Source: Mycobacterium marinum
GTDB taxonomy: Bacteria; Actinomycetota; Actinomycetes; Mycobacteriales; Mycobacteriaceae
Assembly: GCF_003391395.1 (NCBI RefSeq)
Contig: NZ_CP024190.1
Coordinates: 4,650,001 to 4,714,000 of the forward strand
Direction of reading: 5' to 3'
DNA length: 64,000 nt
In this document: in pieces, positions 1 to 8,509 of the stretch
Position numbering within the stretch: position 1 is the first letter of the stretch
Layout: each line of letters starts with the position of its first letter
Position numbers and translations under genes: made by a program
The notes under the pieces: generated by a model
What the model saw: the letters and a program-made list of their open reading frames with translations, nothing else
The model's database searches: none
Told to the model about the DNA's origin: nothing

Positions 1-138
1 CGTGAGCAGCTGGGCCTCGTCGCGCGAGAACTTCGAAATGTCCAGCGTCACATTCGGCTTGAACGTGGGCTCGTCCAGGAGCCACTGCTTGTTGCCGACC
101 TGATAGGTCGTCGTCTGCAACGAAATGTCGGTCGACAT
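1..138 (-). CDS. Phage head protein, N-terminal part (possible decoration or capsid protein)
   Basis: This is a partial gene whose 3' end lies off the window. It starts with ATG at 138 and encodes 46 visible residues beginning MSTDISLQTTTY, with no stop. It is directly downstream of the scaffold gene, where siphoviruses place the major capsid or a head decoration/fibre protein. No domain can be confirmed from so short a piece, so the head role rests on position. Confidence 0.5.
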   Translation of the reverse strand, partial: MSTDISLQTTTYQVGNKQWLLDEPTFKPNVTLDISKFSRDEAQLLT

Positions 139-155
139 AGCGTGCGTCCTTTCGG

Positions 156-866
156 TTACGTGGTTTTGAAGCGCTTAGCCGCTTCGGCTCTGCCGGCTTC
201 GCCGGGCCGTATCTGGCCACCGGTGCCGCCGCTGTGCTGCCCCCAAGACGGCTGCTGGTGCTGCTGCTGGCCGCCGTTTCCGGGCTGCTGTCCCTGGCCG
301 CCGTCCGCGCCGAAAATGGCTGTCAGGTGGCCCATCACCTTCTCCTCGTCGATCTCACCGTCCTCGCCGGCGAACTTCGCCGGATCCGTGACCGCCATGA
401 ACGACTTCAGCTGCTCGCCCTTGAGTACCTGGCTGGCGAGCGACTTCAGCTCGGACGCCTGGTACTTCGGCCGCCACTCAGCATCAGCGGCCGCACGGGC
501 AGCCTTCTCGGCATCCTTGACCGCCTTCTGATCAGCCGACAGCTTCGCGTTGGCTTGCTCGTCGAGCTGCTGCTGCATCTGCTGTACCTGTTGCGGTGTA
601 ACACCTTTGAACGCGGACAGCTTGTTGTCGGCCTGACGATTCTGGTGCTTGTAGTAGGCCAGCTGCTGCTCGACAGACATGTCCTTGACAGGCGTTTCGG
701 CCGGGAACCCCATATCGGTGCCACCGGATTGCTGCCCCTGGCCGCCGCCATGCTGCTGCTGGCCGTTGCCCTGCGGCTGGCCACCAGTAGCCGCATTCGC
801 GGCGTCTGACAATGCTTGCTGACTCGTACCTGGTTGAGAAAGTGGTGTGGACAATGCAACTCCCAT
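156..866 (-). CDS. Capsid scaffolding protein
   Basis: 236 aa. The N-terminal third and the C-terminus are rich in Gln and Gly, and the middle (about residues 60-140) is a long charged helical stretch with KDAEKAARAAADAEW, the composition expected of a phage scaffold that is removed during capsid maturation. It lies between the MuF-like gene and the truncated head gene, which is the usual scaffold slot. No enzymatic motif is visible. The start ATG lies within CCCGATATGGG. The same 11-mer occurs at 5945-5955 upstream of the small terminase. The role is inferred from position and composition. Confidence 0.72.
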   Translation of the reverse strand: MGVALSTPLSQPGTSQQALSDAANAATGGQPQGNGQQQHGGGQGQQSGGTDMGFPAETPVKDMSVEQQLAYYKHQNRQADNKLSAFKGVTPQQVQQMQQQLDEQANAKLSADQKAVKDAEKAARAAADAEWRPKYQASELKSLASQVLKGEQLKSFMAVTDPAKFAGEDGEIDEEKVMGHLTAIFGADGGQGQQPGNGGQQQHQQPSWGQHSGGTGGQIRPGEAGRAEAAKRFKTT

Positions 867-967
867 ATCGGGTGAGATGTGGCGCCCATAGCGGGCCTGC
901 CGCCGTTAACCAGGCGGAAGTTCGATGTGCGTAGACGAAATAGCCCCTGGGAAACACAAGGTTGAGG

Positions 968-2185
968 TCATCGTCGAACCGGCCCGACGGATCTCATCTC
1001 CGCTTTCAAGTCGCCGCGGAGGCGATCGATTGCTCTCTTGTGATAGGAGATCTGCGGTGAATCTTCCGATAGGCCCTTGTTGCGTAAGTCCTGCAGGTTC
1101 TTTTCCAGCCCCGGTAGCAGTCGTGCCGCGATCTGCGCCTTGGATTCCGGATCCGACACCGCGGTTCCGCCGGACCTCTTACGAGAAGCTTCGCTACGCG
1201 GCTTGTACTTGCGTTTCGGCACCAACACCGGCCCCAGCTCGCCGTGCTGGTCGACCACGTAGCGGGTTCGCTTCAGGTGGGCCGCCGACGTCCCACCAGC
1301 CGCCTTGTACAGGGCGTTGAGATCGACTGCGTTCAGATCGTCCGCGGGGTCATGGTCTTCGGTTACCGCGGCGATCGTGCAGTGGCACAGGTGGTGGATC
1401 GGCATAAGCTCGCCGACCTTGTAAATCCGGTCCGACGCGGCAATACACATGCCGCACGTGCCGCCGCGAGACAGCTCCGGGTGGATCACACGCCGATAGC
1501 CGATGATCTTGGCCCGCCGCCGGCCGCGTCCGGCCCGGTTGTCATCCAGGTCGACGGCCTTAGCCAAGACTTCCTGCTGCGCCAACCGCTGGGCGAGCAT
1601 CAGGTTGTCGTCGATCAGCGCGCCGATCCGCATTACTGCTTGTGCGTCAGCGTTCGGCTCACCCTGCGAGATCAGATATCGGAACAGCGCGGCCGGCCGC
1701 TGAAATACAGACTCCGTTGACATCTCCGCGGCCGACACTTTCGCGCTATCGCCTGCCCCGGTGTAGTCGACCTTCGCGCCTCGGTACCGCAGCCGAACCT
1801 TGCCGCCGCGCACCACCGCGGCCGGGGCCCGCACATCGACAGGGTTCGACGGTGCCGCCGACACCGGAATCCCCAGCGCCCCCAGCTGCTGCGTCTGCCC
1901 CGCAGCGGCAACCCGGGCCGCCGCGGTCTGCGCCGACACCATCAGCGCCGCTGCCTTGGTCACAAACTCTCGAACCTGCACCCCGTCATACGGGTTCACC
2001 GATAACCACAGCGCCAGGATCGCGCGCTTGGCCCACACCGCCGCGCGCTCCCGGGCCTGCGTGGTCTGCTCCGACAAATGCGCAGTCACCGCGACCAGAT
2101 CAGGTGCGGCGCTACGCGCAGCATGTATCTTCGCCGCTTCAGCCAGCGCCTGCTGATAGGTGGCTGGCTTACCGGGCGCCGTCAT
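968..2185 (-). CDS. MuF-like minor head protein
   Basis: 405 aa from the ATG at 2185 (MTAPGKPATY), which overlaps the portal stop by 17 bp. A longer reading upstream would run into the portal gene and is Arg-rich, so it was not used. The C-terminal half has the MuF signature: GGTCGMCIAASDR, then PIHHLCHCT, a Cys/His set like that of the SPP1 gp7/Mu gpF family, which joins the portal and enters the head. The N-terminal half is helical. It is part of the terminase-portal-MuF-scaffold late operon. Confidence 0.82.
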   Translation of the reverse strand: MTAPGKPATYQQALAEAAKIHAARSAAPDLVAVTAHLSEQTTQARERAAVWAKRAILALWLSVNPYDGVQVREFVTKAAALMVSAQTAAARVAAAGQTQQLGALGIPVSAAPSNPVDVRAPAAVVRGGKVRLRYRGAKVDYTGAGDSAKVSAAEMSTESVFQRPAALFRYLISQGEPNADAQAVMRIGALIDDNLMLAQRLAQQEVLAKAVDLDDNRAGRGRRRAKIIGYRRVIHPELSRGGTCGMCIAASDRIYKVGELMPIHHLCHCTIAAVTEDHDPADDLNAVDLNALYKAAGGTSAAHLKRTRYVVDQHGELGPVLVPKRKYKPRSEASRKRSGGTAVSDPESKAQIAARLLPGLEKNLQDLRNKGLSEDSPQISYHKRAIDRLRGDLKAEMRSVGPVRR

Positions 2186-3740
2186 CGCCGGTCGCAGACC
2201 CAGCCAAAGCCGTTGCCGGCGCCAGCTCGCCGGCCCCTGGCGATGTCTGCGCCGGCTGGCCCGGCGCCGGCGCACGCAACAGATCCTCGGCGGTCAGCCG
2301 CTGCATATTGCGGGCCGTCTCATCGGGCGGCATCTGCCAAATCCGCTCACACCGATCCTCAGTCGACAGCGTCCCCTGAGCCTGCGACGACGCCGACGCC
2401 TGCTCGGCCAACGTCCGGAACTCGATTGGGCCCCAGTGCAGCCGCATCCTCTTGCCTCGTTCAGATTCACCAGCAAACGCAAACGCCATACGCCAAAGCA
2501 ACTTCAGAGACGGTGTGAACCGTGCACGGCGGTCACGAACCTTCGCCGTCAAAGCCTCGCGCAATAGGCCCGCGCCCTCAGCCGACCCCTTTGCGGCGTC
2601 AGGGCTGATCAGGTGCAGAGGTGTGCTGCTGACCGCCGCAAACTCCTGGACATCGTCACGTTTACCGGTGAGCAACGGGCCGAAATCCGTCTGCTGCGAC
2701 TCCCAAATCTCGAACTCTTTCGGAATCCGCCACAGCGCCCCCGGACCCGCGCGGAACAGCTTGTCGTAGTCGATCGGCTCCGCGGCGGCGGCGTCCGGGC
2801 TGTCTTCTTCCTCTTCTTCGTCCTCGTCACCACGCAACGCGCGCTGCCGCAACGCCTGGTACCAGAACCCGATGATCCGCTGCAGCGTGGTGTCGATGAT
2901 GCGGTCCAGTACGTCCAGATGTGGCTCGTACTCCCCCATCCCGTTGAGGTTGTCGAACCGCACAATCGGAATGCCGCCCAACTTCTCAAGGCCCACGACC
3001 GGCTCCGGCCGCTCGCTGACCAGATCCCACTTACGCTTGCCTGTATCCCAGCGCAGCGTCCACTTCCAGCCCGGCAGAAACAGGAACGCGATATTCTGCT
3101 CCATGATCGGGTCGTACTGACGGACCAAAGCCGCCGACAGTCGCACCGGATTGCGCCAATCCGGTACACCGATGCACCGCCGCGGATCAATGGCATGGAT
3201 CGACGGAGACGGCCGACCGTTCGACAACACCGGATCGCCGGGGCCTCCGGGAACTACCATCCCGTAGGACTCGCCCATCCCGAACCCGTAGGCAAATAGA
3301 TCCTTGCTGAACGCCGCAAATCCTGTTTCGTCCATGATCTCAGCGGCCAGATCGTCGCCGTCGGTGTCCGAATCAACGAACGTCGACACCGCCTGCAGCT
3401 CAAGTCGATCCAGCATCGCCGCGACACACATTGGCGCGTAGTTCGACCGCGACTTGCGCAGCACGCTGCGAAACACATCGTGGTACTCGGGCTCGATCTG
3501 CGGCAGCGGCGGATCACCAACATAGTACGACCACAACGTGTCCAAGAACTTGTGACGCGGCGTCGCGTACCGCGAAACCGACCCTTGGCACGGCGACAAC
3601 CCATCCGCGTAAGCCACCGTCGACGGACGCTGCAAACCGTCCTGCCACGGCGGCCGCGTCGGCTCAACAAACATGCCCGACAAGCGCCTAAACCACTTCT
3701 CCGGAGTCAACGGTTCAAGAGCGGGGGCGAGATCAGCCAA
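2169..3740 (-). CDS. Phage portal protein (SPP1 gp6-like)
   Basis: 523 aa. Its size, its location directly after the large terminase (13 bp gap), and segments such as YYVGDPPLP, FRSVLRKSRSNY and FAYGFGMGESYGMV fit the SPP1 gp6-like portal family, which forms the dodecameric DNA channel at one capsid vertex. An acidic run (EDEEEEEDS) lies near residue 310. The last 100 residues are Ala/Pro-rich and overlap the MuF start. The family call is confident. Confidence 0.88.
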   Translation of the reverse strand: MADLAPALEPLTPEKWFRRLSGMFVEPTRPPWQDGLQRPSTVAYADGLSPCQGSVSRYATPRHKFLDTLWSYYVGDPPLPQIEPEYHDVFRSVLRKSRSNYAPMCVAAMLDRLELQAVSTFVDSDTDGDDLAAEIMDETGFAAFSKDLFAYGFGMGESYGMVVPGGPGDPVLSNGRPSPSIHAIDPRRCIGVPDWRNPVRLSAALVRQYDPIMEQNIAFLFLPGWKWTLRWDTGKRKWDLVSERPEPVVGLEKLGGIPIVRFDNLNGMGEYEPHLDVLDRIIDTTLQRIIGFWYQALRQRALRGDEDEEEEEDSPDAAAAEPIDYDKLFRAGPGALWRIPKEFEIWESQQTDFGPLLTGKRDDVQEFAAVSSTPLHLISPDAAKGSAEGAGLLREALTAKVRDRRARFTPSLKLLWRMAFAFAGESERGKRMRLHWGPIEFRTLAEQASASSQAQGTLSTEDRCERIWQMPPDETARNMQRLTAEDLLRAPAPGQPAQTSPGAGELAPATALAGSATGDDGAR

Positions 3741-3753
3741 ATCGTCACCCCTT

Positions 3754-5427
3754 CTATCTGATCCGCGTGATCACACGCTTCTTCGACTTCGGCAACAGCG
3801 GTAGTACCTCCATGCGGGCATCCCAGGACAAAACCCCCGCCATAGCGCCGTCGAACTTACGATCCTTGTGGAGCTTGCCGAGGATCCATTTCCGCTTGCC
3901 GGTCTGCAGATCCACGATGTTCAACAGTTTCTTGCCGGCGTTACCGACATGACGTGTCAGGTCGCCGTGCTTCGTGGTCTCGCCGGTCGAATAGTCGACA
4001 TCGGAGTAAGTGACCACGCCCGAGTTGATCGCCGACTCATACCCAAGTAACGCCTTGACCATGCGGTCCTGCTTGTTTGTCCAAAACTCCTGCACAACTG
4101 GCCGTTTCGTGACGTGGCTGACTCCGGCCCTCGCGGCCCAGGAGCCCAACGTCGCCGTGTAGTACGCGGGGTCGCCGTAGCACAGCAACACCTTGTAGTT
4201 CCGGCGAAGGTAGTTCCACTTCGCCGTCAACGCCGCCTCGTCGACCTCCCAGTCCTCAACGTTCAGCGGCTGCTCGGCCAAGAATTCCAACTGCTGCAAC
4301 CCGGTCTTGACGTCGGTCATCACCAGGGCCGTCGCATCCCGGAACCGTGCCCCGTCAAACCCAACGGTCACGTACGCGCCGCGAGGAATCGAAAGCTGCG
4401 GACGCGCCAGCGTTTTCCAGAGGCCAAGGTTGAACGCCTGCAGGCCCTGCTGTGTCCACCGATTTGTCCAGACCCGCTCGAGGTAAGGCTTGTCCGCGCC
4501 CGGGATGTCCCACTGCGACGCCAGGTCTTCCAAGTCGGTGCGCGCCGCCAGCTCGGGACCGGACGCTTCGCGGATCGCCTCTACGCGGTCCTCGAACTTG
4601 TCCATGTCCCAGTCGTCAGACGCCTGGCGGTGGAAATAGAACATGCGCGGCCGCTTGATCTCGCCCCGCGCCATGGCTTCAGCCTCGAAGTGATCCGTCT
4701 CAGCGACCGAGTTCTGCCCCGGCTCGCCGGCGGTCGTCGTCGACATCGACCACGGGTCCTGTGCAACACGCTTGCCCAGGTTGGCTTCCATCGTCGTCAC
4801 CGCAGCACGCTCCGACGGCAGATACAGGCGGTGCGTCTCGTCGAAACCTTGAAACGTCGTGCGACCACCGTCATTGGAGTCCGGCGCGTTGGCCAGCGGG
4901 ACCGCTTTGCCGTCGGCGCGGCCGCGGACATCGAGCCGAATGATCCGTTCCAGCGACGAATCGAACAGATCCGCATCTGGGCCTTCCTCGCAGATGTACT
5001 TCAGCGCACCGAAAGCGAGCTCGTTCACCTGCAGCTTGGCGTTGGCAAGCATCGGAATGTACGGGTCGAACACGGGACGGCCCTGCTTAAGGCCGCCGTC
5101 TCGGTTGAACCCGTCGAACCTGACCGGCGACTCCGGATGCAGCTCGGCGTACGCGATCAGCGCCATCAACTCTGTCTTGGCGAACCCCTTGCGCACCGAG
5201 ACCGCGATCCGCTTCCACCGCCGCCGCCCGGCCCGGTTGTGACCCATCGGCCATACCTCGTAGGCGCGGTAGATGATCGCTACCCGGTCCGGATCAAGTT
5301 CGAGAGTCTTCCCTTTGAGGTCGCCGGGCCCATAACAGGCACGCTCCTCGAGGAACGCGCAAACCTGGCCCCCCAAGGTGGGGAACTCTTGGCCCTCCGG
5401 TTCGATCGGAGGGACGACGAAGTCCAC
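3754..5427 (-). CDS. Terminase large subunit
   Basis: 557 aa packaging motor and nuclease. The ATPase part shows a Walker-A-like SVRKGFAKTE near residues 77-86 and a Walker-B-like TFQGFDETH near 190. The C-terminal RNase-H-like nuclease shows VGFDGARFRDAT (first catalytic Asp) and LCYGDPAYY. It lies 6 bp after the small subunit and 13 bp before the portal. Length and order are typical for actinophages with long tails. Confidence 0.93.
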   Translation of the reverse strand: MDFVVPPIEPEGQEFPTLGGQVCAFLEERACYGPGDLKGKTLELDPDRVAIIYRAYEVWPMGHNRAGRRRWKRIAVSVRKGFAKTELMALIAYAELHPESPVRFDGFNRDGGLKQGRPVFDPYIPMLANAKLQVNELAFGALKYICEEGPDADLFDSSLERIIRLDVRGRADGKAVPLANAPDSNDGGRTTFQGFDETHRLYLPSERAAVTTMEANLGKRVAQDPWSMSTTTAGEPGQNSVAETDHFEAEAMARGEIKRPRMFYFHRQASDDWDMDKFEDRVEAIREASGPELAARTDLEDLASQWDIPGADKPYLERVWTNRWTQQGLQAFNLGLWKTLARPQLSIPRGAYVTVGFDGARFRDATALVMTDVKTGLQQLEFLAEQPLNVEDWEVDEAALTAKWNYLRRNYKVLLCYGDPAYYTATLGSWAARAGVSHVTKRPVVQEFWTNKQDRMVKALLGYESAINSGVVTYSDVDYSTGETTKHGDLTRHVGNAGKKLLNIVDLQTGKRKWILGKLHKDRKFDGAMAGVLSWDARMEVLPLLPKSKKRVITRIR

Positions 5428-5433
5428 GCGGCG

Positions 5434-5910
5434 CTAGCCGCCGTTGACGACCCTGAACCGCGACCGAGGATCGGCTACGGCCTTCTTCGGCGCAACCTTC
5501 CTGGTGGTGGTCTTCTTCGCCGGCGGCTTGGGATCACCACCGCCGTCGGGCTTGCTGATATTCCACTGCAACGTCCGCCGCGCCATCGGTGTCAGCCCGA
5601 ACTGCACCATGATCTGCCGGAACTCACCAGCAAGTGCCTTGGCCGCCGTCACCTTCGTCTCCGGGTCCAGCATCATCTGATACAGACGCGCCGCGACTAT
5701 CAGCAGATGGAGATCCGCGTCAATCCATTCGTCGCGCGGCTCCGACGTCCACAGGTCGTCCCACCAAGTCACCACGTCCGGAAACCACTCGATGGTCGTC
5801 GGCAGCTGGGGAACGTCGCCGGCGTCGTCCGGCTTCGTCAGGAATGCCCTCGTGCTGGTCTGGTTGCGCCTCGCACGAGTTGAGGAATGCTTCGCAGGTG
5901 GTCCGGACAT
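5434..5910 (-). CDS. Terminase small subunit (P27-like)
   Basis: 158 aa. The middle contains WFPDVVTWWDDLWTSE and LLIVAARLYQMM, the helical pattern of P27-family small terminases, which recognise the packaging site. The basic C-terminal tail (PPAKKTTTRKVAPKKA) would suit DNA contact. The start ATG at 5910 has a clean AGGAG eight bases upstream. It is the first gene of the head operon, and a 252 bp non-coding stretch lies before it. Confidence 0.85.
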   Translation of the reverse strand: MSGPPAKHSSTRARRNQTSTRAFLTKPDDAGDVPQLPTTIEWFPDVVTWWDDLWTSEPRDEWIDADLHLLIVAARLYQMMLDPETKVTAAKALAGEFRQIMVQFGLTPMARRTLQWNISKPDGGGDPKPPAKKTTTRKVAPKKAVADPRSRFRVVNGG

Positions 5911-6162
5911 CGCAAGGCTCCTATATCAGGAAAGGATTCGCCATCCCATATCGGGATGATGAAACATGTTGCGTCACAACAGACTTGAGTTGATATGAAA
6001 TCTCTTACCGCGCAAGCGAATTCGGCAGTACGCCCCCGGGGGTTTTTCCCCAACCCGTACAGACCATATTTCACAGAACCCCGCGGCGATCCGCCCTTAC
6101 CCGGGGAGGGGGGTGGTACCCATGGGGGGTACTGGCGGTCGGCGGCGGCGGTCGGCGGCGGA
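5911..6162. other. Non-coding gap between HNH and small terminase; candidate cos/packaging site and late promoter
   Basis: No credible ORF lies in these 252 bases. The stretch has unusual composition: a C5G5 block followed by a T run at about 6040-6055, and G-rich runs with a GGTACCC core near 6105-6135. HNH nuclease genes next to terminase flank cos sites in many HK97-like phages, so the packaging cut site and the promoter for the head operon probably lie here. The exact site is not identified. Confidence 0.45.
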
Positions 6163-6540
6163 TCAGATGGGCATGCGTGGCGGTTCCGGCAGGCCACGGT
6201 CGGCGGTGCGCGCTTTGTGTTCGTTGCATGGGTCGCATGCTGCCCGCGCGTTGGACGGTTCGCAGGCGAGGTCTGGGCGGCGCGCTGCGGGGACGATCTT
6301 GTCGACGGTCGTCGCGTAGCCGGTGCAGATTCCTTCGTAGCGGATCTGGCATTGGTAGCCGTCGCGTTCGAGGATGGCCGGCTTGAAGTGTTCTTTCCAG
6401 TAGCGCTGCGAGGTTACGCGGCTCGACGCTGTGCGTTCGCCTGACCATGCGATGGTGTGCTCGGGGCAGTATCGGCGGTTGACGATCAGCTCAGTGCAGG
6501 TGCCGTTGCCGCCTGGGCAGCGGCGTGGTGCGCGCGGCAT
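6163..6540 (-). CDS. HNH endonuclease
   Basis: 125 aa from ATG 6540 (MPRAPRRCPG), overlapping the previous stop as TGATG. An N-terminal Cys cluster (CPGGNGTCTEL, YCPEHT) is followed by a core with ERDGYQCQIRYEGICTG, the HNH-type VDKIVPAARRPD, and NARAACDPCNEHK. In siphoviruses an HNH protein encoded beside terminase is needed for specific cos cleavage. The position directly upstream of the small terminase fits that job. Confidence 0.85.
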   Translation of the reverse strand: MPRAPRRCPGGNGTCTELIVNRRYCPEHTIAWSGERTASSRVTSQRYWKEHFKPAILERDGYQCQIRYEGICTGYATTVDKIVPAARRPDLACEPSNARAACDPCNEHKARTADRGLPEPPRMPI

Positions 6541-6716
6541 CAGATCGGTGTGCCGCAGTCGTGGCAGCGGCGGATGGTGCCGATCAGGCCGCATCTGCTG
6601 GCGCTGAATGCGTAGACGCGCACTTCGTATCCGCTGGGCAGCATGCATGTGGGGCACCACAGCCCGAGTGTTGGTTCGCCCGGTTCGAGATGGAGTGGTG
6701 CGGGCGTGGCGGCCAT
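6540..6716 (-). CDS. Small zinc-ribbon protein
   Basis: 58 aa. It has two Cys pairs, WCPTC near residue 21 and CHDC near residue 51, spaced like a zinc ribbon. It overlaps both neighbours by TGATG junctions, so it is translationally coupled to the HNH gene. A nucleic-acid-binding helper is likely, but the function is unknown. Confidence 0.65.
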   Translation of the reverse strand: MAATPAPLHLEPGEPTLGLWCPTCMLPSGYEVRVYAFSASRCGLIGTIRRCHDCGTPI

Positions 6717-6976
6717 CAGCGCCGCGTGTGCGGGTGCAACTCGTACATGCCGGTGGGGCCGGGCGTTTTCAGTAGGCTTCCGCGTAGCACCTGTTCGTAC
6801 TCGTCAGGCAGTGGCAGCGCGTTGCTGTCGATGATCACGGCGCGGAGTCGCATGCCTTCGATAGTTTCGGCGCGACTGGGCAGGGCGCGGGCGCCGGCGA
6901 GTCCCAGTGCGCTGATCAGGTTGTTGGCTTGCGCGAGGGAGCTGGCGACGACGCCCACTGGCGCCAGGCTGTCCAT
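6716..6976 (-). CDS. Hypothetical phage protein
   Basis: 86 aa (MDSLAPVGVVASSLAQ). No recognised domain. The N-terminal third is small-residue and hydrophobic. The middle (RAVIIDSNALPLPDEYEQVLRG) looks like a folded strand-helix unit. It overlaps the genes on both sides, and such genes sit just before terminase in many mycobacteriophages. Confidence 0.6.
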   Translation of the reverse strand: MDSLAPVGVVASSLAQANNLISALGLAGARALPSRAETIEGMRLRAVIIDSNALPLPDEYEQVLRGSLLKTPGPTGMYELHPHTRR

Positions 6977-7203
6977 CAGTGACTCACCTTCTTGCCTGGT
7001 CCGTGCCCAAACACCCGGACGTAATACTCCGTGGCCAGTCCGTTGGCTTTCGCCTTGGACATGTACTGCAGGAGTAGGTCACGCAGTGTGGTCCAGGGGT
7101 GTGGGTTGTCGCGCCATTTGGCGAGTCCGGGGCCTGCGGTCCAGTAGCGGTTGATTGCTGCGGATGCTCCTACGCCTGGGCTGGTGTCGACGCCTGCTGA
7201 CAT
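6976..7203 (-). CDS. Hypothetical phage protein
   Basis: 75 aa (MSAGVDTSPGVGASAAI). It contains NRYWTAGPGLAKW and a region of helical character. It is the first gene of the leftward late block. The 96 bases upstream are shared with the divergent hicA promoter. No function recognised. Confidence 0.6.
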   Translation of the reverse strand: MSAGVDTSPGVGASAAINRYWTAGPGLAKWRDNPHPWTTLRDLLLQYMSKAKANGLATEYYVRVFGHGPGKKVSH

Positions 7204-7270
7204 TGGTCTTCACCTGCCCCTGAAAATGTCCTTCTGAACTGCAATGTTTTTTGTCTATCGAGATTTACTA

Positions 7271-7296
7271 GATAGTGTCTAGTGGACTAGACTATC
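7271..7296 (+). promoter_or_regulatory. hicAB operator/promoter
   Basis: A near-perfect inverted repeat, GATAGTGTCTAGT / ACTAGACTATC, fills 7271-7296. Inside its right arm is TAGACT (7288-7293), a TANNNT -10 box ending 6 nt before the hicA GTG. Binding of HicB to the palindrome would block this promoter, the usual way HicB-type antitoxins autoregulate. The role is inferred from position and symmetry. Confidence 0.65.
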
Positions 7297-7299
7297 GTT

Positions 7300-7503
7300 G
7301 TGGCCAAAGAGGAAAGCGCCCGGTCAGTCACCAAGCGACTTAAGGCTGCTGGTTTCACCCGGACCAGCACCGACGGCCGCCACTCCAAATGGACCCACCC
7401 GTCAGGTGCCTGGGTACCGGTCCCCGACAGCCACCGAACGATCAGCCCAGGCGTGGTCCGCAAGATCGACAAGGCCATCGCAGACAGCCAGAAGGAGGCG
7501 TGA
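7300..7503 (+). CDS. hicA: HicA-family mRNA interferase toxin
   Basis: 67 aa from GTG 7300. It shows the HicA fold pattern: SVTKRLKAAGFTRTSTDGRHSKW, with the His of the GxHxxW-like loop where HicA has its catalytic His, then VPVPDSH and a C-terminal helix starting ISPGVVRKIDKAI. HicA cleaves mRNA when free of HicB. It has no Shine-Dalgarno, and the -10 box sits 6 nt upstream, so the transcript is probably leaderless. It shares one base with hicB. It lies on the strand opposite the phage operon. Confidence 0.85.
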   Translation: MAKEESARSVTKRLKAAGFTRTSTDGRHSKWTHPSGAWVPVPDSHRTISPGVVRKIDKAIADSQKEA

Positions 7504-7886
7504 TGGGCCACTACAAAGTCGAAGTCACCCGCGACGGCCGCTGGTGGATGATCAACGTGCCCGAAATAGACCAACTCACCCAAGCCCGCCGTATCGACGA
7601 GATCGACGAGATGGCACGCAGCTTGATCGCCATCAGTACGGGCGAACCGATCGAGGAAATCAGTATCTCAGTCAGCATCGACGTGCCCGGGATGGGCGAC
7701 ATTACACGCAGCGCTGAAGAAATCGTGCACAAGCGCTACGTGGCCACAGACGTCATGTACCACGCCCAGGAAGCGGCTGCCAGGTTCGTGCGCGACCTCA
7801 CCGCTGCCGGCATCCCCGTACGCGACGTCGGCGAACTACTCGGCCTCTCACCACAACGGATCAGCCAACTCAGTAAATCGAAGTAG
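7503..7886 (+). CDS. hicB: HicB-family antitoxin with C-terminal HTH
   Basis: 127 aa. The N-terminal partial RNase-H fold is typical of HicB (YKVEVTRDGRWWMINVPEID, then an Arg/Ile-rich helix). The C-terminal end is a helix-turn-helix (VRDVGELLGLSPQRISQL). It starts with ATG overlapping the hicA stop (TGATG). It neutralises HicA and probably represses the palindrome upstream. The order toxin then antitoxin is normal for hicAB. Confidence 0.85.
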   Translation: MGHYKVEVTRDGRWWMINVPEIDQLTQARRIDEIDEMARSLIAISTGEPIEEISISVSIDVPGMGDITRSAEEIVHKRYVATDVMYHAQEAAARFVRDLTAAGIPVRDVGELLGLSPQRISQLSKSK

Positions 7887-8008
7887 AAAACCGCCACACC
7901 CGGATCTGGGCATAGCGGTACTTGTGCGTCAGTATGTCATGAAATCACATCGATGTCATTTAGCTGCCTGGCGGTGTTGCGCTCGCGCGGTATCGGGCCT
8001 ACTGGGAA

Positions 8009-8014
8009 TACCGT
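8009..8014 (+). promoter_or_regulatory. -10 box of gene at 8021 (leaderless)
   Basis: TACCGT fits TANNNT and ends 6 nt before the ATG at 8021. There is no Shine-Dalgarno. The same spacing is seen at hicA, so this gene has its own promoter rather than relying on read-through from hicB. Confidence 0.5.
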
Positions 8015-8020
8015 TGCTTC

Positions 8021-8509
8021 ATGAGCGATGACTGCCCGTACCCGTCGCATCCGACCTTGGTATGTCTGGTGCTGATCGGCGATGAAGTCGCAATACCGAT
8101 TCAGCCGATCCGGGAAGACGGTGTCCATCCTGTTGAGTATTTCCGGGGCCAAGTCACCGCTTTGGGTGATGACGAGCCGAATCGGCAGATCAACATGCAG
8201 GTCCGTTTCCCTGATCTGAAGCAGACCATGAACCATGGCGTCAAACCGGGCGACCTGGTTCATCGTTTGAACGACATCGACGAGTCCCGCTTTCCCGTTT
8301 ACGTTCGGGGAGTTGATCTTTGGAAGTTTGAAGGGTTGTGGCTGAACGATCCTGAGCGTGCCGGCCAGGTTCAGCTTGTGCGAGTTGACCGTGGGCCGCA
8401 TCCGGACGACGGGCGTGAAATTCTCGGCATGGAAATCGAGGATAGCCAGGGGCAGCGCAGGAGGATCTTCACCGAGCTCGACAGCGGGATGGTCGTCGAG
8501 CACCGCTAG
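8021..8509 (+). CDS. Unknown protein in the HicAB island
   Basis: 162 aa (MSDDCPYPSHPTLVCLV). No family recognised. The sequence is mainly beta in character, with acidic patches and conserved-looking blocks such as YVRGVDLWKFEGLWLNDPERAG and VQLVRVDRGPHPDD. It follows hicB by 134 bp and meets the leftward HTH gene tail to tail, with a 4 bp overlap. The antisense frame here is Pro/Arg-rich and less protein-like. Its place beside a toxin-antitoxin pair suggests a lysogen-expressed accessory gene. Confidence 0.65.
   Translation: MSDDCPYPSHPTLVCLVLIGDEVAIPIQPIREDGVHPVEYFRGQVTALGDDEPNRQINMQVRFPDLKQTMNHGVKPGDLVHRLNDIDESRFPVYVRGVDLWKFEGLWLNDPERAGQVQLVRVDRGPHPDDGREILGMEIEDSQGQRRRIFTELDSGMVVEHR

Noticed and set aside
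4114..5883. 589-aa open frame on + strand
   Set aside because: Antisense to the terminase genes, Arg/Leu-rich, no domain.
5915..5930. Match to the cluster K start-associated sequence
   Set aside because: Only the AGGAGCC part (a ribosome site) matches, and no further copies occur in the window.
864..5955. CCCGATATGGG shared by scaffold start and terminase leader
   Set aside because: Two copies 5 kb apart with different placement relative to the genes; too weak for a regulatory claim.
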